A stretch of 31,791 nucleotides of DNA from JAWOJB01 sp046484325 (GCA_046484325.1 JAWOJB010000036.1:1-31791), one strand, 5' to 3'; positions 1 to 7,720 are shown, numbered from the stretch's first letter. The notes: generated by a model not told the origin, from the letters alone. Translations and numbers: made by a program.

Positions 1-108
1 GCCCAGGCGAGCGGAGCAGGGGTCATGGGCGGCTCGAGGGAGGTCCCGGTCATGGGGGTGCCGACGGTAGCCAGCGATGCTCGACCCGTATGCTGATCCG
101 TGATCGAG

Positions 109-186
109 GGGCCCGTAGCTCAATCAGGTCAGAGCAGCGGACTCATAATCCGTTGGTTGCAGGTTCGAGCCCTGCCGGGCCCACCA
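109..186 (+). tRNA. tRNA with CAU anticodon (Met or Ile2)
   Basis: A full cloverleaf is visible. The 7-bp acceptor pairs 109-115 with 176-182, the D stem is 118-121/132-135, and the anticodon stem is 137-141/149-153 with loop 142-148 and anticodon CAT at 144-146. The T stem is 159-163/171-175 with a TTCGAGC loop, the discriminator is A183, and CCA at 184-186 is encoded. CAU can belong to elongator Met or to Ile2, whose C34 is changed to lysidine by TilS. The GACTCATAATC anticodon arm followed by TTGGT resembles known Ile2 tRNAs, so the amino acid is left open. It is not an initiator, because the acceptor begins with a paired G1-C72. Confidence 0.95.
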
Positions 187-256
187 CGATGACCTGGTGT
201 TTTGCGCCCTCGTCTGCTCCTTCAGGGGAGCCTAACGCGTGATCGGTGGCTGAGCG

Positions 257-730
257 GTGGCAGAGGACGACGAGGAGTATCCCCAGGGTTGGCTGCCAGG
301 AAGCTGGCTCGGTCGTCTTCTGTGTAAGGACTGCGGGCAGCCCTTTCTCTATCACTTCAACTTCGATCTCCTCGCGGAGCGCTCAGAATGTCCGCTCTTC
401 GGTGAGTTACCGCCCGTTCCCGACCCCGCTCTCTGGTGGGCGCAGTCACGGGAGCAGCGGGGGCGTCATGCGGCCCCCCTCCCCGCGCCGGAGGAGCGCC
501 GCCGGATCCGGCTCGCTGCGGGCATGGACCTCGATGCCATGACGTGGGCGGTGGCCGAAGAGTTTGTCGCGATGACCGGCGAGACCGAGTACTTCGAGAT
601 CAATCCGGACACCGTCGGCCGTTGGGAACGCCCGGCAGGCTACGACTCCACCGGCCGGAGGTTGTCGAGCGGCCGTGAGCCCTGGGGGGAGCGTCAGAGG
701 CGTATTCCCGAGTACTGGATTGTCGGTTGA
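257..730 (+). CDS. Hypothetical protein with a possible zinc-binding CxxC
   Basis: A 157-residue soluble protein that I do not recognise. The GTG at 257 is preceded in frame by a stop at 251, which fixes the longest start; the ribosome site is weak. A C-x-x-C pair lies near residues 23-26 (CKDC), but no second pair is evident, so a zinc ribbon is only possible. The N-terminus is acidic and the rest is charged with several Trp residues and no membrane segment. Third codon positions are strongly GC-rich, as expected for a real gene of this genome. It follows the tRNA by about 70 bases and is followed by about 150 bases without a clear gene. Confidence 0.6.
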   Translation: MAEDDEEYPQGWLPGSWLGRLLCKDCGQPFLYHFNFDLLAERSECPLFGELPPVPDPALWWAQSREQRGRHAAPLPAPEERRRIRLAAGMDLDAMTWAVAEEFVAMTGETEYFEINPDTVGRWERPAGYDSTGRRLSSGREPWGERQRRIPEYWIVG

Positions 731-885
731 CCCGAGACGGGTCAGGATCGGCCAACTGATGGTGGTGCGCCGCACCGGGCGCGTGGCGCTCCCCCTTGAA
801 GTGGAGTGCGCGAAGTCGGATGCTGGGTGAGCGGCGCCGGAGGGTGAGGTGCGCCGGGTGGTCGTGTCGTGTCAGGGGGTGTGAC

Positions 886-1410
886 GTGGGTGTCGAGGTG
901 CGGGAACGGGGTGTGTCGGATCGGGGAACCGGGAAGCTGGTGGGCAGGTTCGACAGGTTCTTGAAGCGGTCGGGTGATGCCCTGGTCGACCGGTTCGGCG
1001 AGAAGACGGCGGCGATGATGCGGGAGGAGATGCTGGAGGAGTACCGGCGACTCGTCGCCGAGGTCCCCGACATCGGAGGGCGGCGGAACATCTACGCCCG
1101 GGACCTGGTCCAGTCGGGGGGTGGGCGTTGGCGGCGCACCGGGTGGTCGTCGCGCACGGTGGGACCGTGGAGGACACCGGCGAGTTGCTACACCGGATGG
1201 TCCGCTCAGACATGGAGCGGGCTCCCCGGGTGCTGCTGTCGGCCACCCACACCGGCACCTCCAACTTCGTGATCCGGGCGTGGAGCGCCACCGGCCGGGA
1301 CCTGCTGGTCAACGAGATCGGCTCCTACCAGGGCACGGTGCGGATCGACCCGAACACCGTGGTCATCGAGGTCATCGCCGATGGGGGCCTGGACCCTCGA
1401 AGCTCAGTGA
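886..1410 (+). pseudogene. Frameshifted gene resembling the ATC-hydrolase family
   Basis: Three consecutive reading-frame segments join into one coherent protein of about 174 residues. GTG 886 follows AGGGGG at 874-879. Frame 1 runs to a run of six G (1116-1121), where it must slip by -1 into the frame carrying HRVVVAHGGTVEDTGELLH and later LLVNEIGSYQGTV. A run of five G (1383-1387) returns it to the first frame, giving an ending AWTLEAQ and TGA at 1408-1410. The part EEYRRLVAEVPDIGGRRN followed by a helical stretch resembles L-2-amino-thiazoline-4-carboxylic acid hydrolase-like proteins; that assignment is from memory and moderate. Two opposite indels in G runs could be real decay, an assembly error, or -1 frameshifting at G-GGG-GGT. 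Confidence 0.5.
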
Positions 1411-1471
1411 AAGGAGTGGGCATGCGGACGGCGCGACGAGGCGTGTCACACCCCACTGGCATCCTTCCGTC

Positions 1472-1669
1472 ATGCCCTGCGTCGACCCCGCGCCCGGCCA
1501 CCTCGACGTGCTCACCCTCCTCGCGCGCGGGGAGCCGGTCCCCGAGGACCTCGCCGCCGTGGTCGAGGAGCTGCGCCGGTGGGGCTGGGTGATGTCGAGC
1601 TTCGACGAGTTGACCGGCATCGGGTGGGCTCATGCCGGGGTGGCGGGGAGGGGGCTGTTGGGCACATGA
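1472..1669 (+). CDS. Small hypothetical protein
   Basis: A 65-residue protein with GC-rich third positions and a plausible helical segment (LDVLTLLARG, then DLAAVVEELRRWGWV), followed by DELTGIGWAHAG. I do not recognise the family. ATG 1472 has no ribosome site. A strong one (AAGGAG at 1411-1416) stands five bases before ATG 1422, but that ATG is in another frame, so the true gene may begin at 1422 and carry a one-base shift before 1472. It lies downstream of the frameshifted gene and ends just before a strong hairpin. Confidence 0.45.
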   Translation: MPCVDPAPGHLDVLTLLARGEPVPEDLAAVVEELRRWGWVMSSFDELTGIGWAHAGVAGRGLLGT

Positions 1670-1670
1670 G

Positions 1671-1701
1671 CAAGGGACCCGGCGACGTGCCGGGTCCCTT
1701 G
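1671..1701. terminator. Bidirectional hairpin terminator
   Basis: A perfect 13-bp inverted repeat pairs 1671-1683 with 1689-1701 around the loop GACGT. It sits between the stop of the plus-strand gene at 1669 and the stop of the convergent minus-strand gene at 1723. There is no U tract, which is common for actinobacterial terminators. Confidence 0.8.
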
Positions 1702-1722
1702 GTGTCGACGATCGGATCCCGA

Positions 1723-2142
1723 TCAGGCGCCGGGGCCGGGTGGCAGCAGGCCGTTGTGGAATGAGTACAGGAAGTACATGCAGTCGGCCCGGTTGTAGGC
1801 GGTGTAGTCGGGGTTGCCATAGAACGAGTACGGGTAGGTCAGCTCGAAGTAGGTCCCGTCGGGGAAATAGACCCCGTCTTCGAGCCACTTGCACTGGGAG
1901 ATGAACGCCGCCCTGCTGAGGGCGCTCCAGTCGTCGGGGAAGCCTTGGGCGACGCTCGACACGCACCCGCCGGTGGACTGGATTTCGAACGGGAACGGGC
2001 GGTCGTCGGTCGGTGGGAACGTGTTGTCTATGGACTTGCAGATCTGGGCCGGGGAATCGTCCTTGCCCTTGGCCGACGCCGGAAGCGCCAGCAGGCTGAC
2101 GAGCAGTGCTGCGAACAGCATGAACACGGTGAACCGTCGCAT
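1723..2142 (-). CDS. Secreted four-cysteine protein of unknown function
   Basis: A 139-residue exported protein. ATG 2142 is preceded by GGAGGG at normal distance. The first 24 residues form a Sec signal peptide: Arg-Arg, a long hydrophobic core and an ALPASA cleavage motif. The mature part has four cysteines (near QIC, GGC, SQC and ADC), enough for two disulfides. The pattern of GGCVSSVAQG followed by an AAFISQCKWLE helix occurs in small secreted actinobacterial proteins of unknown role, as I remember them. The C-terminal half is rich in Tyr and Phe. It converges on the 1671-1701 hairpin. Confidence 0.75.
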   Translation of the reverse strand: MRRFTVFMLFAALLVSLLALPASAKGKDDSPAQICKSIDNTFPPTDDRPFPFEIQSTGGCVSSVAQGFPDDWSALSRAAFISQCKWLEDGVYFPDGTYFELTYPYSFYGNPDYTAYNRADCMYFLYSFHNGLLPPGPGA

Positions 2143-2351
2143 GATCTCTCCCTCCACTCTTCGAGTCGGGATCGACCGTAGCGGCAGGATGGTTGCGATG
2201 ACCGGAGAAACGGGGGCCGTGTTTGCTCGATCTCTCGGACGGCCGCTGCGACCGAGGTCGCTCTCGGAGCCCTTCATAGCGTCCAGGACACCGTGAACGC
2301 CGCCACCCTGGCTCCGGGGCGTGGGCGGTTCATATCCTTGGCTATCGGGGG

Positions 2352-2518
2352 GTGTTCGTGCCGAAGGCGTTCAGGCGGGACCTGATCGAGTGCTGGGATC
2401 CGCTGCGCGCCGAGTCGGAGCGGCTGGCCGGGATGGGCTGGCCGGTCACCCCGCTCCGGGTGTTGGAGCTGGCGGTGTGTGGATGGCGACCGAACCCCAG
2501 GGCTACTACCGGCCTTAG
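2352..2518 (+). pseudogene. Short unrecognised gene with a probable frameshift
   Basis: GTG 2352 directly follows a GGGGG run. It opens a frame reading VPKAFRRDLIECWDPLRAE and then LAGMGWPVTPLRVLELAV. Around 2475-2480 this coherence is lost, while the frame one base back continues VWMATEPQGYYRP and stops at TAG 2516-2518. Joined, they make a protein of about 55 residues, so one base seems to be missing. The family is not recognised. It precedes the serine recombinase and may belong to the same mobile unit. Confidence 0.35.
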
Positions 2519-2566
2519 TTCTGCCCTGGACTTCTCCCTCAGTCGAGCTCTTCGCCACTGCCTCCG

Positions 2567-2596
2567 ATGTAGCATTATCTTCAGTTATCGTTACAT
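2567..2596. promoter_or_regulatory. 30-bp imperfect palindrome before the recombinase gene
   Basis: A 30-bp AT-rich stretch with ATGTA at one end and TTACAT at the other. Ten of its 15 symmetric positions are complementary, with the centre at 2581/2582. It also contains TTATC twice, ten bases apart. Its base composition contrasts with the GC-rich surroundings. The position just upstream of the recombinase suggests a recombinase binding or crossover site, a promoter, or both. The function is inferred. Confidence 0.4.
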
Positions 2597-2617
2597 ACCA
2601 GGTCAGGGAGCTGTGCC

Positions 2618-3292
2618 ATGCGTGTGGTCGGCTACATCAGAGTGTCCTCCATCGGTCAGGTGGAGGACGGGCAGGGTCTCGCCATCCAGGAGCAGGCGAT
2701 TCGGCGGTGGGCCCGGGAGCACCGGCATCGGCTCGTCGCTGTTCACCGGGATGAGGGGGTGTCGGGCAGGTTGGAGCCCCGGGACGGGCTGGAGGAGGCC
2801 CTCAGCGCTGTCCGGTTCAACGGTGCCGAAGGGCTGGTGGTCGCCTCCTTGGACCGGCTCGCCCGCAGTCTCACCGTCCAGGAGGCGGCCCTTCAGCAGG
2901 CGTGGTCAGCGGGGGGCCGGGTGTTCGCGGTGGACACCGGGGAGGTGCTCGCCGACGACCCCGAGGACCCGGTGAGAACCTTCGTCCGCCAGGTGTTGGG
3001 GGCGGTGTCCCAGTTGGAGGCGGGGATGATCGCCCGCAGGCTGCGCCGGGGGAGGCTGCACAAGGCCGAGTCGGGCGGGTACGCCCACGGTGCCCCCCGG
3101 TACGGGTGGAGGGCTGAAGGGGGCGAGCTGGTGCCCGACCCGGCCGAGCAGGCGGTGGTGGAGCGGATCAGGGCGCTCAGAGCAGACGGGGCGAGCCTGC
3201 GGGACATCGCCGGGGTGCTCAACGCCGAGGGGGTCAGGTCGAAGCGGGGCGGGCGCTGGCATCCGGCCACGGTGGCGAGGGTGGCCGGGTAG
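2618..3292 (+). CDS. Serine recombinase (resolvase/invertase type)
   Basis: A 224-residue site-specific recombinase. ATG 2618 follows AGGGAG (2605-2610) at seven bases. The catalytic resolvase domain covers about residues 2-145: YIRVSS with R8 and nucleophile S10, the QE pair near 24-25, and LDRLAR at 79-83 with D79, R80 and R83. A short recombinase-type segment follows (HGAPRYGWR) and then a helix-turn-helix (SLRDIAGVLNAEGV) ending WHPATVARV. It lacks the long zinc ribbon and coiled coil of large phage serine integrases, so it is a short transposon- or island-type enzyme. Fragments of other genes on both sides fit a region with a history of recombination. Confidence 0.9.
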   Translation: MRVVGYIRVSSIGQVEDGQGLAIQEQAIRRWAREHRHRLVAVHRDEGVSGRLEPRDGLEEALSAVRFNGAEGLVVASLDRLARSLTVQEAALQQAWSAGGRVFAVDTGEVLADDPEDPVRTFVRQVLGAVSQLEAGMIARRLRRGRLHKAESGGYAHGAPRYGWRAEGGELVPDPAEQAVVERIRALRADGASLRDIAGVLNAEGVRSKRGGRWHPATVARVAG

Positions 3293-3384
3293 GGCAGAAA
3301 TCGCCGGGGAGGCCGGACAGGACGGGGTCGCTGGCCGGTTCGGGGATCAGGACCATCTCGGGTGGCCGCTGGGAGGCTTGGTGT

Positions 3385-4221
3385 TCAGGTGGCGACGGTG
3401 TGCTTCTTCTCGATGAAGTCGAGGATGTCGGGGGCGAGTTGGCGGCTCTGGATGGTTCCGAGATGGCCCTTCCCCTCATAGGTCTTGGGGGTGCAGTCGG
3501 GGATGAGCCGGGTGGTCTCGGCGATGAGTGCGGTCGGGAAGTAGAGGTCCTTGTCACCGTTCACGAGGAGTACCGGCACTTGGATTCGGGGCAGGACGGC
3601 TCGGGCGTCGAAGGTCACTTCGGCGTCGGCTTCGACCATCACATCCGAGGCGAACTGGTCGTGGTCGGGACGGAAGACCAGCCCCATGAGCGTGCCGAGG
3701 GCGGGGGCGGTCCATCGCAGCCGGGAGTTCGACAGCATCGCCTCGACCATCATCCGTCCCGCCTTGGCACGGTGGCCCTGGCTGAGCGCGGTGGCCCAGT
3801 CGTAGTCGAGGCGACGGCCCTGCTCGCTGACCGTGTAAGCGGCACCGACCAGGGCGATGCGGTCGAACCGGTCGGGGTGGTTGGCGGCGAGGTAGAGGCC
3901 GATGAGGCCACCCATGGAGATGCCGACGACGATGTCCACCCGCCCGTCGAATTCGGCGGCGATCAGCTCGGAGTAGTCGGCGGCCATGTCCTCGATCGTG
4001 TGACCCTCGGGCATGCCCCGGCGGCGGGTGACCATCCACAGGGTGTACCCGTTCTCGACCAGCGGCCGCAGCGACCGGCCCATCATCCTGACCGTGCCGG
4101 CCGCGGGTACGTCGTTGCCGGGTCCGCCCGGGACGACCAGCAGCGTCTTGGGACCGTCACCCCACCGGGCGTAGGCCATCGTGTTGGCGAACATGCCGGT
4201 GACCGGCTTGGGGATCCTCAT
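3385..4221 (-). CDS. Alpha/beta hydrolase
   Basis: A 278-residue cytoplasmic hydrolase. ATG 4221 follows GGAGGT at eight bases. The fold markers are in order: the oxyanion segment VVPGGPGND near residue 29, the nucleophile elbow GISMGG with S102, a cap region around 130-205, the acid in LLVNGDKD (D223 or D225), and the catalytic histidine in GKGHLG (H253). The substrate cannot be read from sequence. It stands alone, convergent with the recombinase gene, with no visible terminator hairpin in the 92-base gap. Confidence 0.85.
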   Translation of the reverse strand: MRIPKPVTGMFANTMAYARWGDGPKTLLVVPGGPGNDVPAAGTVRMMGRSLRPLVENGYTLWMVTRRRGMPEGHTIEDMAADYSELIAAEFDGRVDIVVGISMGGLIGLYLAANHPDRFDRIALVGAAYTVSEQGRRLDYDWATALSQGHRAKAGRMMVEAMLSNSRLRWTAPALGTLMGLVFRPDHDQFASDVMVEADAEVTFDARAVLPRIQVPVLLVNGDKDLYFPTALIAETTRLIPDCTPKTYEGKGHLGTIQSRQLAPDILDFIEKKHTVAT

Positions 4222-4333
4222 CGCAGCCACCTCCACCCGGAGTTCCGTACACCTCCTGGCATAGCCCGGCGGTGACCGGGCGGACAGGGGACGAGGACCC
4301 GACCCCGGAGCCGTCACCGGGTGGCACACGCCC

Positions 4334-4480
4334 ATGGCCCCCGCCGAGATGCTGCGGGGCGAGCACGACGAGAACGAGGTTCGCAAGGAGTTCACCCTGT
4401 CAGAGCGGGTGCGGGGCCCGACCCCCACCGCCACCCGCGTCCTCGCGCGCGCGGCGCGGCGGTTCGGGGCTCTCACCTAG
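4334..4480 (+). pseudogene. ParB/Spo0J-like domain fragment
   Basis: A 48-codon open frame from ATG 4334 to TAG 4478. Its middle reads EHDENEVRKEFTLSERV, matching the ENExRKxFTxSE helix of ParB/Spo0J-family proteins from partition systems and phages. A complete ParB is several times longer and has an N-terminal nuclease-like fold before this helix, so this is a remnant. It lies in the 378-base gap between two hydrolase genes, which otherwise holds only a short tandem repeat. It probably descends from the same mobile DNA as the recombinase. Confidence 0.5.
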
Positions 4481-4536
4481 CCACGCCCCTGGCCGTCTCG
4501 AATGCCGCCGACGCTGTGGAGGTGGTAAGGGTCGTG

Positions 4537-4558
4537 GAGGGTTTGTAGAGGGTTTGTA
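4537..4558 (+). repeat. Tandem 11-bp direct repeat
   Basis: GAGGGTTTGTA occurs twice in a row (4537-4547 and 4548-4558), about 40 bases before the start codon of the downstream lipoprotein. The T-rich unit is unusual in this GC-rich context. It could be a slippage duplication or a tandem regulator site. Confidence 0.6.
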
Positions 4559-4599
4559 GAGCGCCCGGTTGGATGCTGGCGGTGTCGGGAGGTGTTGTG

Positions 4600-5823
4600 A
4601 TGCGCCGCATCGTCTGCGGTCTGGTGCTGGTGGGGTTGGTGGCGGCCTGTGCGGGTGGGGCCGGGTCCACGACTACCACTCCTGTGGAGGAACCGACCAC
4701 TCCGTCAACCACCGGAGGTGCGATCACCGTGGTGGAGTCGACTACCACGAAGGCAGTGTCCGGGTCGGACGTTGAGGTGGTGCGGGATCTGGTGTACCAC
4801 TCGGGGTCTGAGGAGGAGTGGTTTGCGCCGCTAGTCGACGTGTACGCCCCTGCCGAGGCGGAGGGCGGGCTGTCGGTGGTGGTGCTGTTCCATGGCGGTC
4901 CGGGGATCATCGACAAGGACTGGGACCTGTACCGGCGGCTTGCCACCCACCTGGCCGAGCGGGGGGCGGTGGTGTACGTCCCCAACTGGTCGAGCCCCCT
5001 CTCGTTCCCGGATCCCGACGATGCCTATGTGGGGATGCTGCGGGAGGAGGACGGGGCGGCCTGTGCGGTCTCCTATGCGGTGGAGACCGCCGCAGAGTAC
5101 GGCGGGGACCCCGACCGTCTGATCCTGTTCGGCCACTCCGCCGGGGCGATGGTCGGCTCGGTGGTGGGGCTCCGGGAGACGGTGCAGCTGCCGGAATGCT
5201 CGGTGGAAATGGCCCCGATCGAACCGGATCGGATGGTGCTGTGGGAGGGCGACTGGCTGTTCACAGAGACGTATTGGGACCAATGGGAGGAGGGGATCCC
5301 GACGATCCGACCCGCCTTCACCCCCTGGACCTGGCTGGAGGAAGCCGGACGGCCCGAGATCGTCTTGGTGATGACGGCCGGTGCCACCACCGGGCTGACC
5401 CGCTGCGGGGTGGACCCTGGCGGGCCCTGGTATGCCTGGCGTGATCCAGACGGCTGGTTCGCCGAGCGGTTCGAGGCCATCGGTGCCTTCGACGACGGCT
5501 GCCTCGACGTGTCAGAGCCTCAGGAGATCCTGGCCGACACCATGATCGAGGCGGGGTTCACAGTCGAGGAGCTGTTCCTCCCCGATTCGGGTCATGAGTA
5601 CCTGAGCGACCTCGACGAGCAGGCCGTGCTCGATGCCGTCCTCCGAACGGCCACCACCATGGCCAGGATCCGACGCGTCCAAAACCACCCACTCGACACA
5701 AAGAGGCTTCGATATCGAACGGTCACAGATATGGGCGGTTCCGCTCCGGATCTGCTGATGCGTGGGGACATGCGGGGGCTGCCCGTAGCCGTTCGACCTA
5801 AACTTGAAGGCCGACTGGCGTGA
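4600..5823 (+). CDS. Lipoprotein esterase/lipase, alpha/beta hydrolase fold
   Basis: A 407-residue surface lipoprotein. ATG 4600 follows GGAGG (4588-4592). The signal peptide ends in a lipobox LVAAC with lipidated C17, followed by a Thr/Pro/Ser linker to about residue 55. The hydrolase domain shows the oxyanion motif HGGPG (98-102), nucleophile elbow GHSAGA with S180, and a histidine in DSGHEY (H332), typical of carboxylesterase-like (BD-FAE type) enzymes. Additional cysteines may form disulfides outside the cell. The last 50 or so residues after the final helix are less GC-biased and look unlike the fold, so the original end may have been lost. The stop overlaps a possible GTG of the next gene. 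Confidence 0.8.
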   Translation: MRRIVCGLVLVGLVAACAGGAGSTTTTPVEEPTTPSTTGGAITVVESTTTKAVSGSDVEVVRDLVYHSGSEEEWFAPLVDVYAPAEAEGGLSVVVLFHGGPGIIDKDWDLYRRLATHLAERGAVVYVPNWSSPLSFPDPDDAYVGMLREEDGAACAVSYAVETAAEYGGDPDRLILFGHSAGAMVGSVVGLRETVQLPECSVEMAPIEPDRMVLWEGDWLFTETYWDQWEEGIPTIRPAFTPWTWLEEAGRPEIVLVMTAGATTGLTRCGVDPGGPWYAWRDPDGWFAERFEAIGAFDDGCLDVSEPQEILADTMIEAGFTVEELFLPDSGHEYLSDLDEQAVLDAVLRTATTMARIRRVQNHPLDTKRLRYRTVTDMGGSAPDLLMRGDMRGLPVAVRPKLEGRLA

Positions 5824-5834
5824 CGAGGACCGCA

Positions 5835-6029
5835 ATGGGAGATGAAGACCAGTTTCCGCCGCCGAGTGCCGACCCCGGCGACGATCCCCAGGAGATCCTG
5901 CGTGAGATCCGAGAGCAGAAGCCACGGCTGACCTGTTTCGGCGCCACCCTGGCGGGCATATGGGCCCTGGCCGGCATGGCCACCCTGGTGGGCGTCGCCC
6001 TCTATCTGAGGAGCCGGGCCGCGTCCTGA
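5835..6029 (+). CDS. Small single-pass membrane protein
   Basis: A 64-residue protein: an acidic, Pro-rich N-terminus (PPPSADPGDDPQEILREI), then one hydrophobic segment (FGATLAGIWALAGMATLVGV) and a short basic tail. ATG 5835 is supported by GAGGA about six bases upstream. An alternative GTG at 5820 overlaps the stop of the esterase gene in a GTGA junction, which would make the pair translationally coupled. The function is unknown. Confidence 0.6.
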   Translation: MGDEDQFPPPSADPGDDPQEILREIREQKPRLTCFGATLAGIWALAGMATLVGVALYLRSRAAS

Positions 6030-6033
6030 GCCC

Positions 6034-6294
6034 TCAGACCTGGAGCATGAAGTCGCGGCTCTCGAGCAGGTCGTCGACGTCCTCCGGGTCCACCTTGAAG
6101 TGGCGGCGATGGTCGGTGACCACATAGGTGAGCCCGGAGCCGGCACCGCGGACCTCGCGGCGGCCCGACCCCAGGTAGAGCATCCTCACCCCGCCTCTCG
6201 CCTCCGGGTTGGGAGGCAGCGGCGCCCGTTCCGGGCGGCGGCGCCGACGCGAGCCGGGCTGGCCGCAGCATCCCTCAACCGTCATCGGACTCAC
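6034..6294 (-). CDS. Small hypothetical protein, last gene of the protease operon
   Basis: An 86-residue protein read from GTG 6294, which has GGGAGG at eight bases; ATG 6285 is an alternative. The first half is Arg/Pro-rich with one CC pair. The second half (MLYLGSGRREV, then GLTYVVTDHRRHFKV and DPEDVDDLLESRDF) looks like a folded domain reminiscent of small phage-like proteins, but I cannot name it. It overlaps the end of the DUF1360-type gene by 20 bases, so it is co-translated. It converges on the small membrane protein ending at 6029. Confidence 0.6.
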   Translation of the reverse strand: MSPMTVEGCCGQPGSRRRRRPERAPLPPNPEARGGVRMLYLGSGRREVRGAGSGLTYVVTDHRRHFKVDPEDVDDLLESRDFMLQV

Positions 6295-6601
6295 CCATGC
6301 CGCCTCCCACCAGCCACCGCTCGAAGATCGACACGACGGCGGTGATGGCCAGCCACAGCAGCATTGTCGCCGGCCGGAAGCCGTACACGGCCAGGGCCAT
6401 CGCCGCCGCCATCCAGACCCCGAGGCAGTGGAAGCACGCCACCAACCGCCCCAGGCGGAGGCGGGCCATCCAGCGTCGCACCGAATCGAACACGGCGAGG
6501 GGGCCGCTCTCGTAGGCGACCATCGCGGTGAGGCGCCATGAGGCCAGCGCGGCCAGCAGGAACAAGAACGGCTCGCCGAGTTGACCCGTGAACCACTCCA
6601 T
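6275..6601 (-). CDS. DUF1360-type small membrane protein
   Basis: A 108-residue integral membrane protein with about three hydrophobic segments: FLFLLAALASWRLTAMVAY, CLGVWMAAAMALAVYGF and TMLLWLAITAVVSIFERWLVG. The layout LASWRLT, then a cytosolic Arg-rich loop, then ACFHCLGVW fits the DUF1360 family (B. subtilis YjcA-like), whose function is not well known. ATG 6601 lies three bases after the TGA of the upstream cysteine-rich protein, inside its terminal GAGGG, which indicates translational coupling. Membership of the protease operon suggests a membrane anchor or channel role; this is inference. Confidence 0.7.
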   Translation of the reverse strand: MEWFTGQLGEPFLFLLAALASWRLTAMVAYESGPLAVFDSVRRWMARLRLGRLVACFHCLGVWMAAAMALAVYGFRPATMLLWLAITAVVSIFERWLVGGGMGESDDG

Positions 6602-6604
6602 CCC

Positions 6605-7720
6605 TCAGCAGGGCAGAGAGTCGGGAGGGCAGGGGCCGGTGATCGTCCAGCCGAATGGGACGTTCGCCTGGAAGACGGTCACCCCGGCGAAGGTGCACTT
6701 CAACTCGGCGGTGACCCCGAGCCCGTACTGGCAGGTCGAGCCGGACCCGGTCTTCCCCACCCCGGTTACCCCGATGATCTTGGCGGAGCAGCTCGCACAG
6801 ACAGTGACCCCGAGGATGGTCCCACAGGCCTGGGCGTAGGCCTGTCCCCACGCCACCGCGCCGCAGCAGGTGATCCGGTAGCCGACCTCGAGGCCGATGC
6901 TGAAGCTGACCCCGGCCAGGGTGTAGGTCTTCTGGCAGGTGCGGAACGGGTTGGTCCAGGTGGGGCACCAGACGGTCAGCCGCACCGAGAGGTTGAACGA
7001 CCGGCTGAAGTGCTTTGTGTACTTGCCCTCGATGGGCCGCTCACAGAGGTCCGGGACGGTGGGGAGGACCAGGTCCCACGGATCCTTGAAGAACTCGTAG
7101 ACAGTGACGAGGTTGCCCTTCGGGCTGAGGATGCTCTCGGTGGAGGCGATCACCTCGTCCTTGGCAGAGTTGGCGATCTCGACCACCGCGTTGAAGTTGG
7201 CCTTGTTCCTGGTGAGCTCGGTGACGACCCGGTCCAGGTCTTGCCCGCTCAGGCCCTTGACCCCGGCCTTGTCCATGGCCTGGATCCCGGCCTCGACCAC
7301 CTTCTGCCACTGGGCCTCGACACGGCGGCGGTCACGGGTCGATCTGAGGCGCTTCTGGTACTCGCCCTTCATCCGATTGAACTCCACAGCGACCAGGGCG
7401 GAGTAGGTCACGCCCAGAGCGCCGTCGGCGTCCAGTCTCTGGGCGACCAGCTCGGCAGCGGCTGCGGGGCTCTCGTGGACCGCCCGCAACTTGGCCACCT
7501 CGGACGTGGTGGGAAGCACGCCCTTGATCGCCCTCGCCCGCGGCTGGGGGCCGGTGGGGGCGGGAACCGCCGCCATCACCTGGTTGCGCCGCTTCCTGAG
7601 GTCGGCGGCCCTGATCGCCTGCTTGTCGAAGTCGACCGAATACTCGCGCGGCTTGCCGAATCCGGGCAGACGCTCGACCTTCTCTGCTGCCAGAGGGGTC
7701 AGTTCTCTCATCTCAGCCAT
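6605..7720 (-). CDS. Cysteine-rich protein with a helical N-terminal half, unknown
   Basis: A 371-residue protein in two parts. Residues 1 to about 220 are charged and helical, with no cysteines and no signal peptide. Residues about 225-371 carry twelve cysteines, including a CC pair, in a Gly/Thr/Val-rich pattern of alternating hydrophobic residues (GVSFSIGLEVGYRITCCG, TILGVTVCASC), which suggests a disulfide-bonded beta structure. ATG 7720 follows GGAGGAG. The family is not recognised. It lies 36 bases after the protease gene and is coupled to the DUF1360-type gene. An oxidised C-terminus would need export, yet no Sec or Tat signal is seen; export after processing by the protease is one idea. 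Confidence 0.7.
   Translation of the reverse strand: MAEMRELTPLAAEKVERLPGFGKPREYSVDFDKQAIRAADLRKRRNQVMAAVPAPTGPQPRARAIKGVLPTTSEVAKLRAVHESPAAAAELVAQRLDADGALGVTYSALVAVEFNRMKGEYQKRLRSTRDRRRVEAQWQKVVEAGIQAMDKAGVKGLSGQDLDRVVTELTRNKANFNAVVEIANSAKDEVIASTESILSPKGNLVTVYEFFKDPWDLVLPTVPDLCERPIEGKYTKHFSRSFNLSVRLTVWCPTWTNPFRTCQKTYTLAGVSFSIGLEVGYRITCCGAVAWGQAYAQACGTILGVTVCASCSAKIIGVTGVGKTGSGSTCQYGLGVTAELKCTFAGVTVFQANVPFGWTITGPCPPDSLPC

Noticed and set aside
109..3292. An integrative element using the tRNA as attachment site
   Set aside because: The recombinase is a serine enzyme, which rarely uses tRNA ends, and no second copy of the tRNA 3' end was seen downstream.
5708..5719. A 12-bp perfect palindrome TTCGATATCGAA within the esterase tail
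   Set aside because: It lies inside a reading frame, has no promoter context, and can arise by chance at this length in a 32-kb window.
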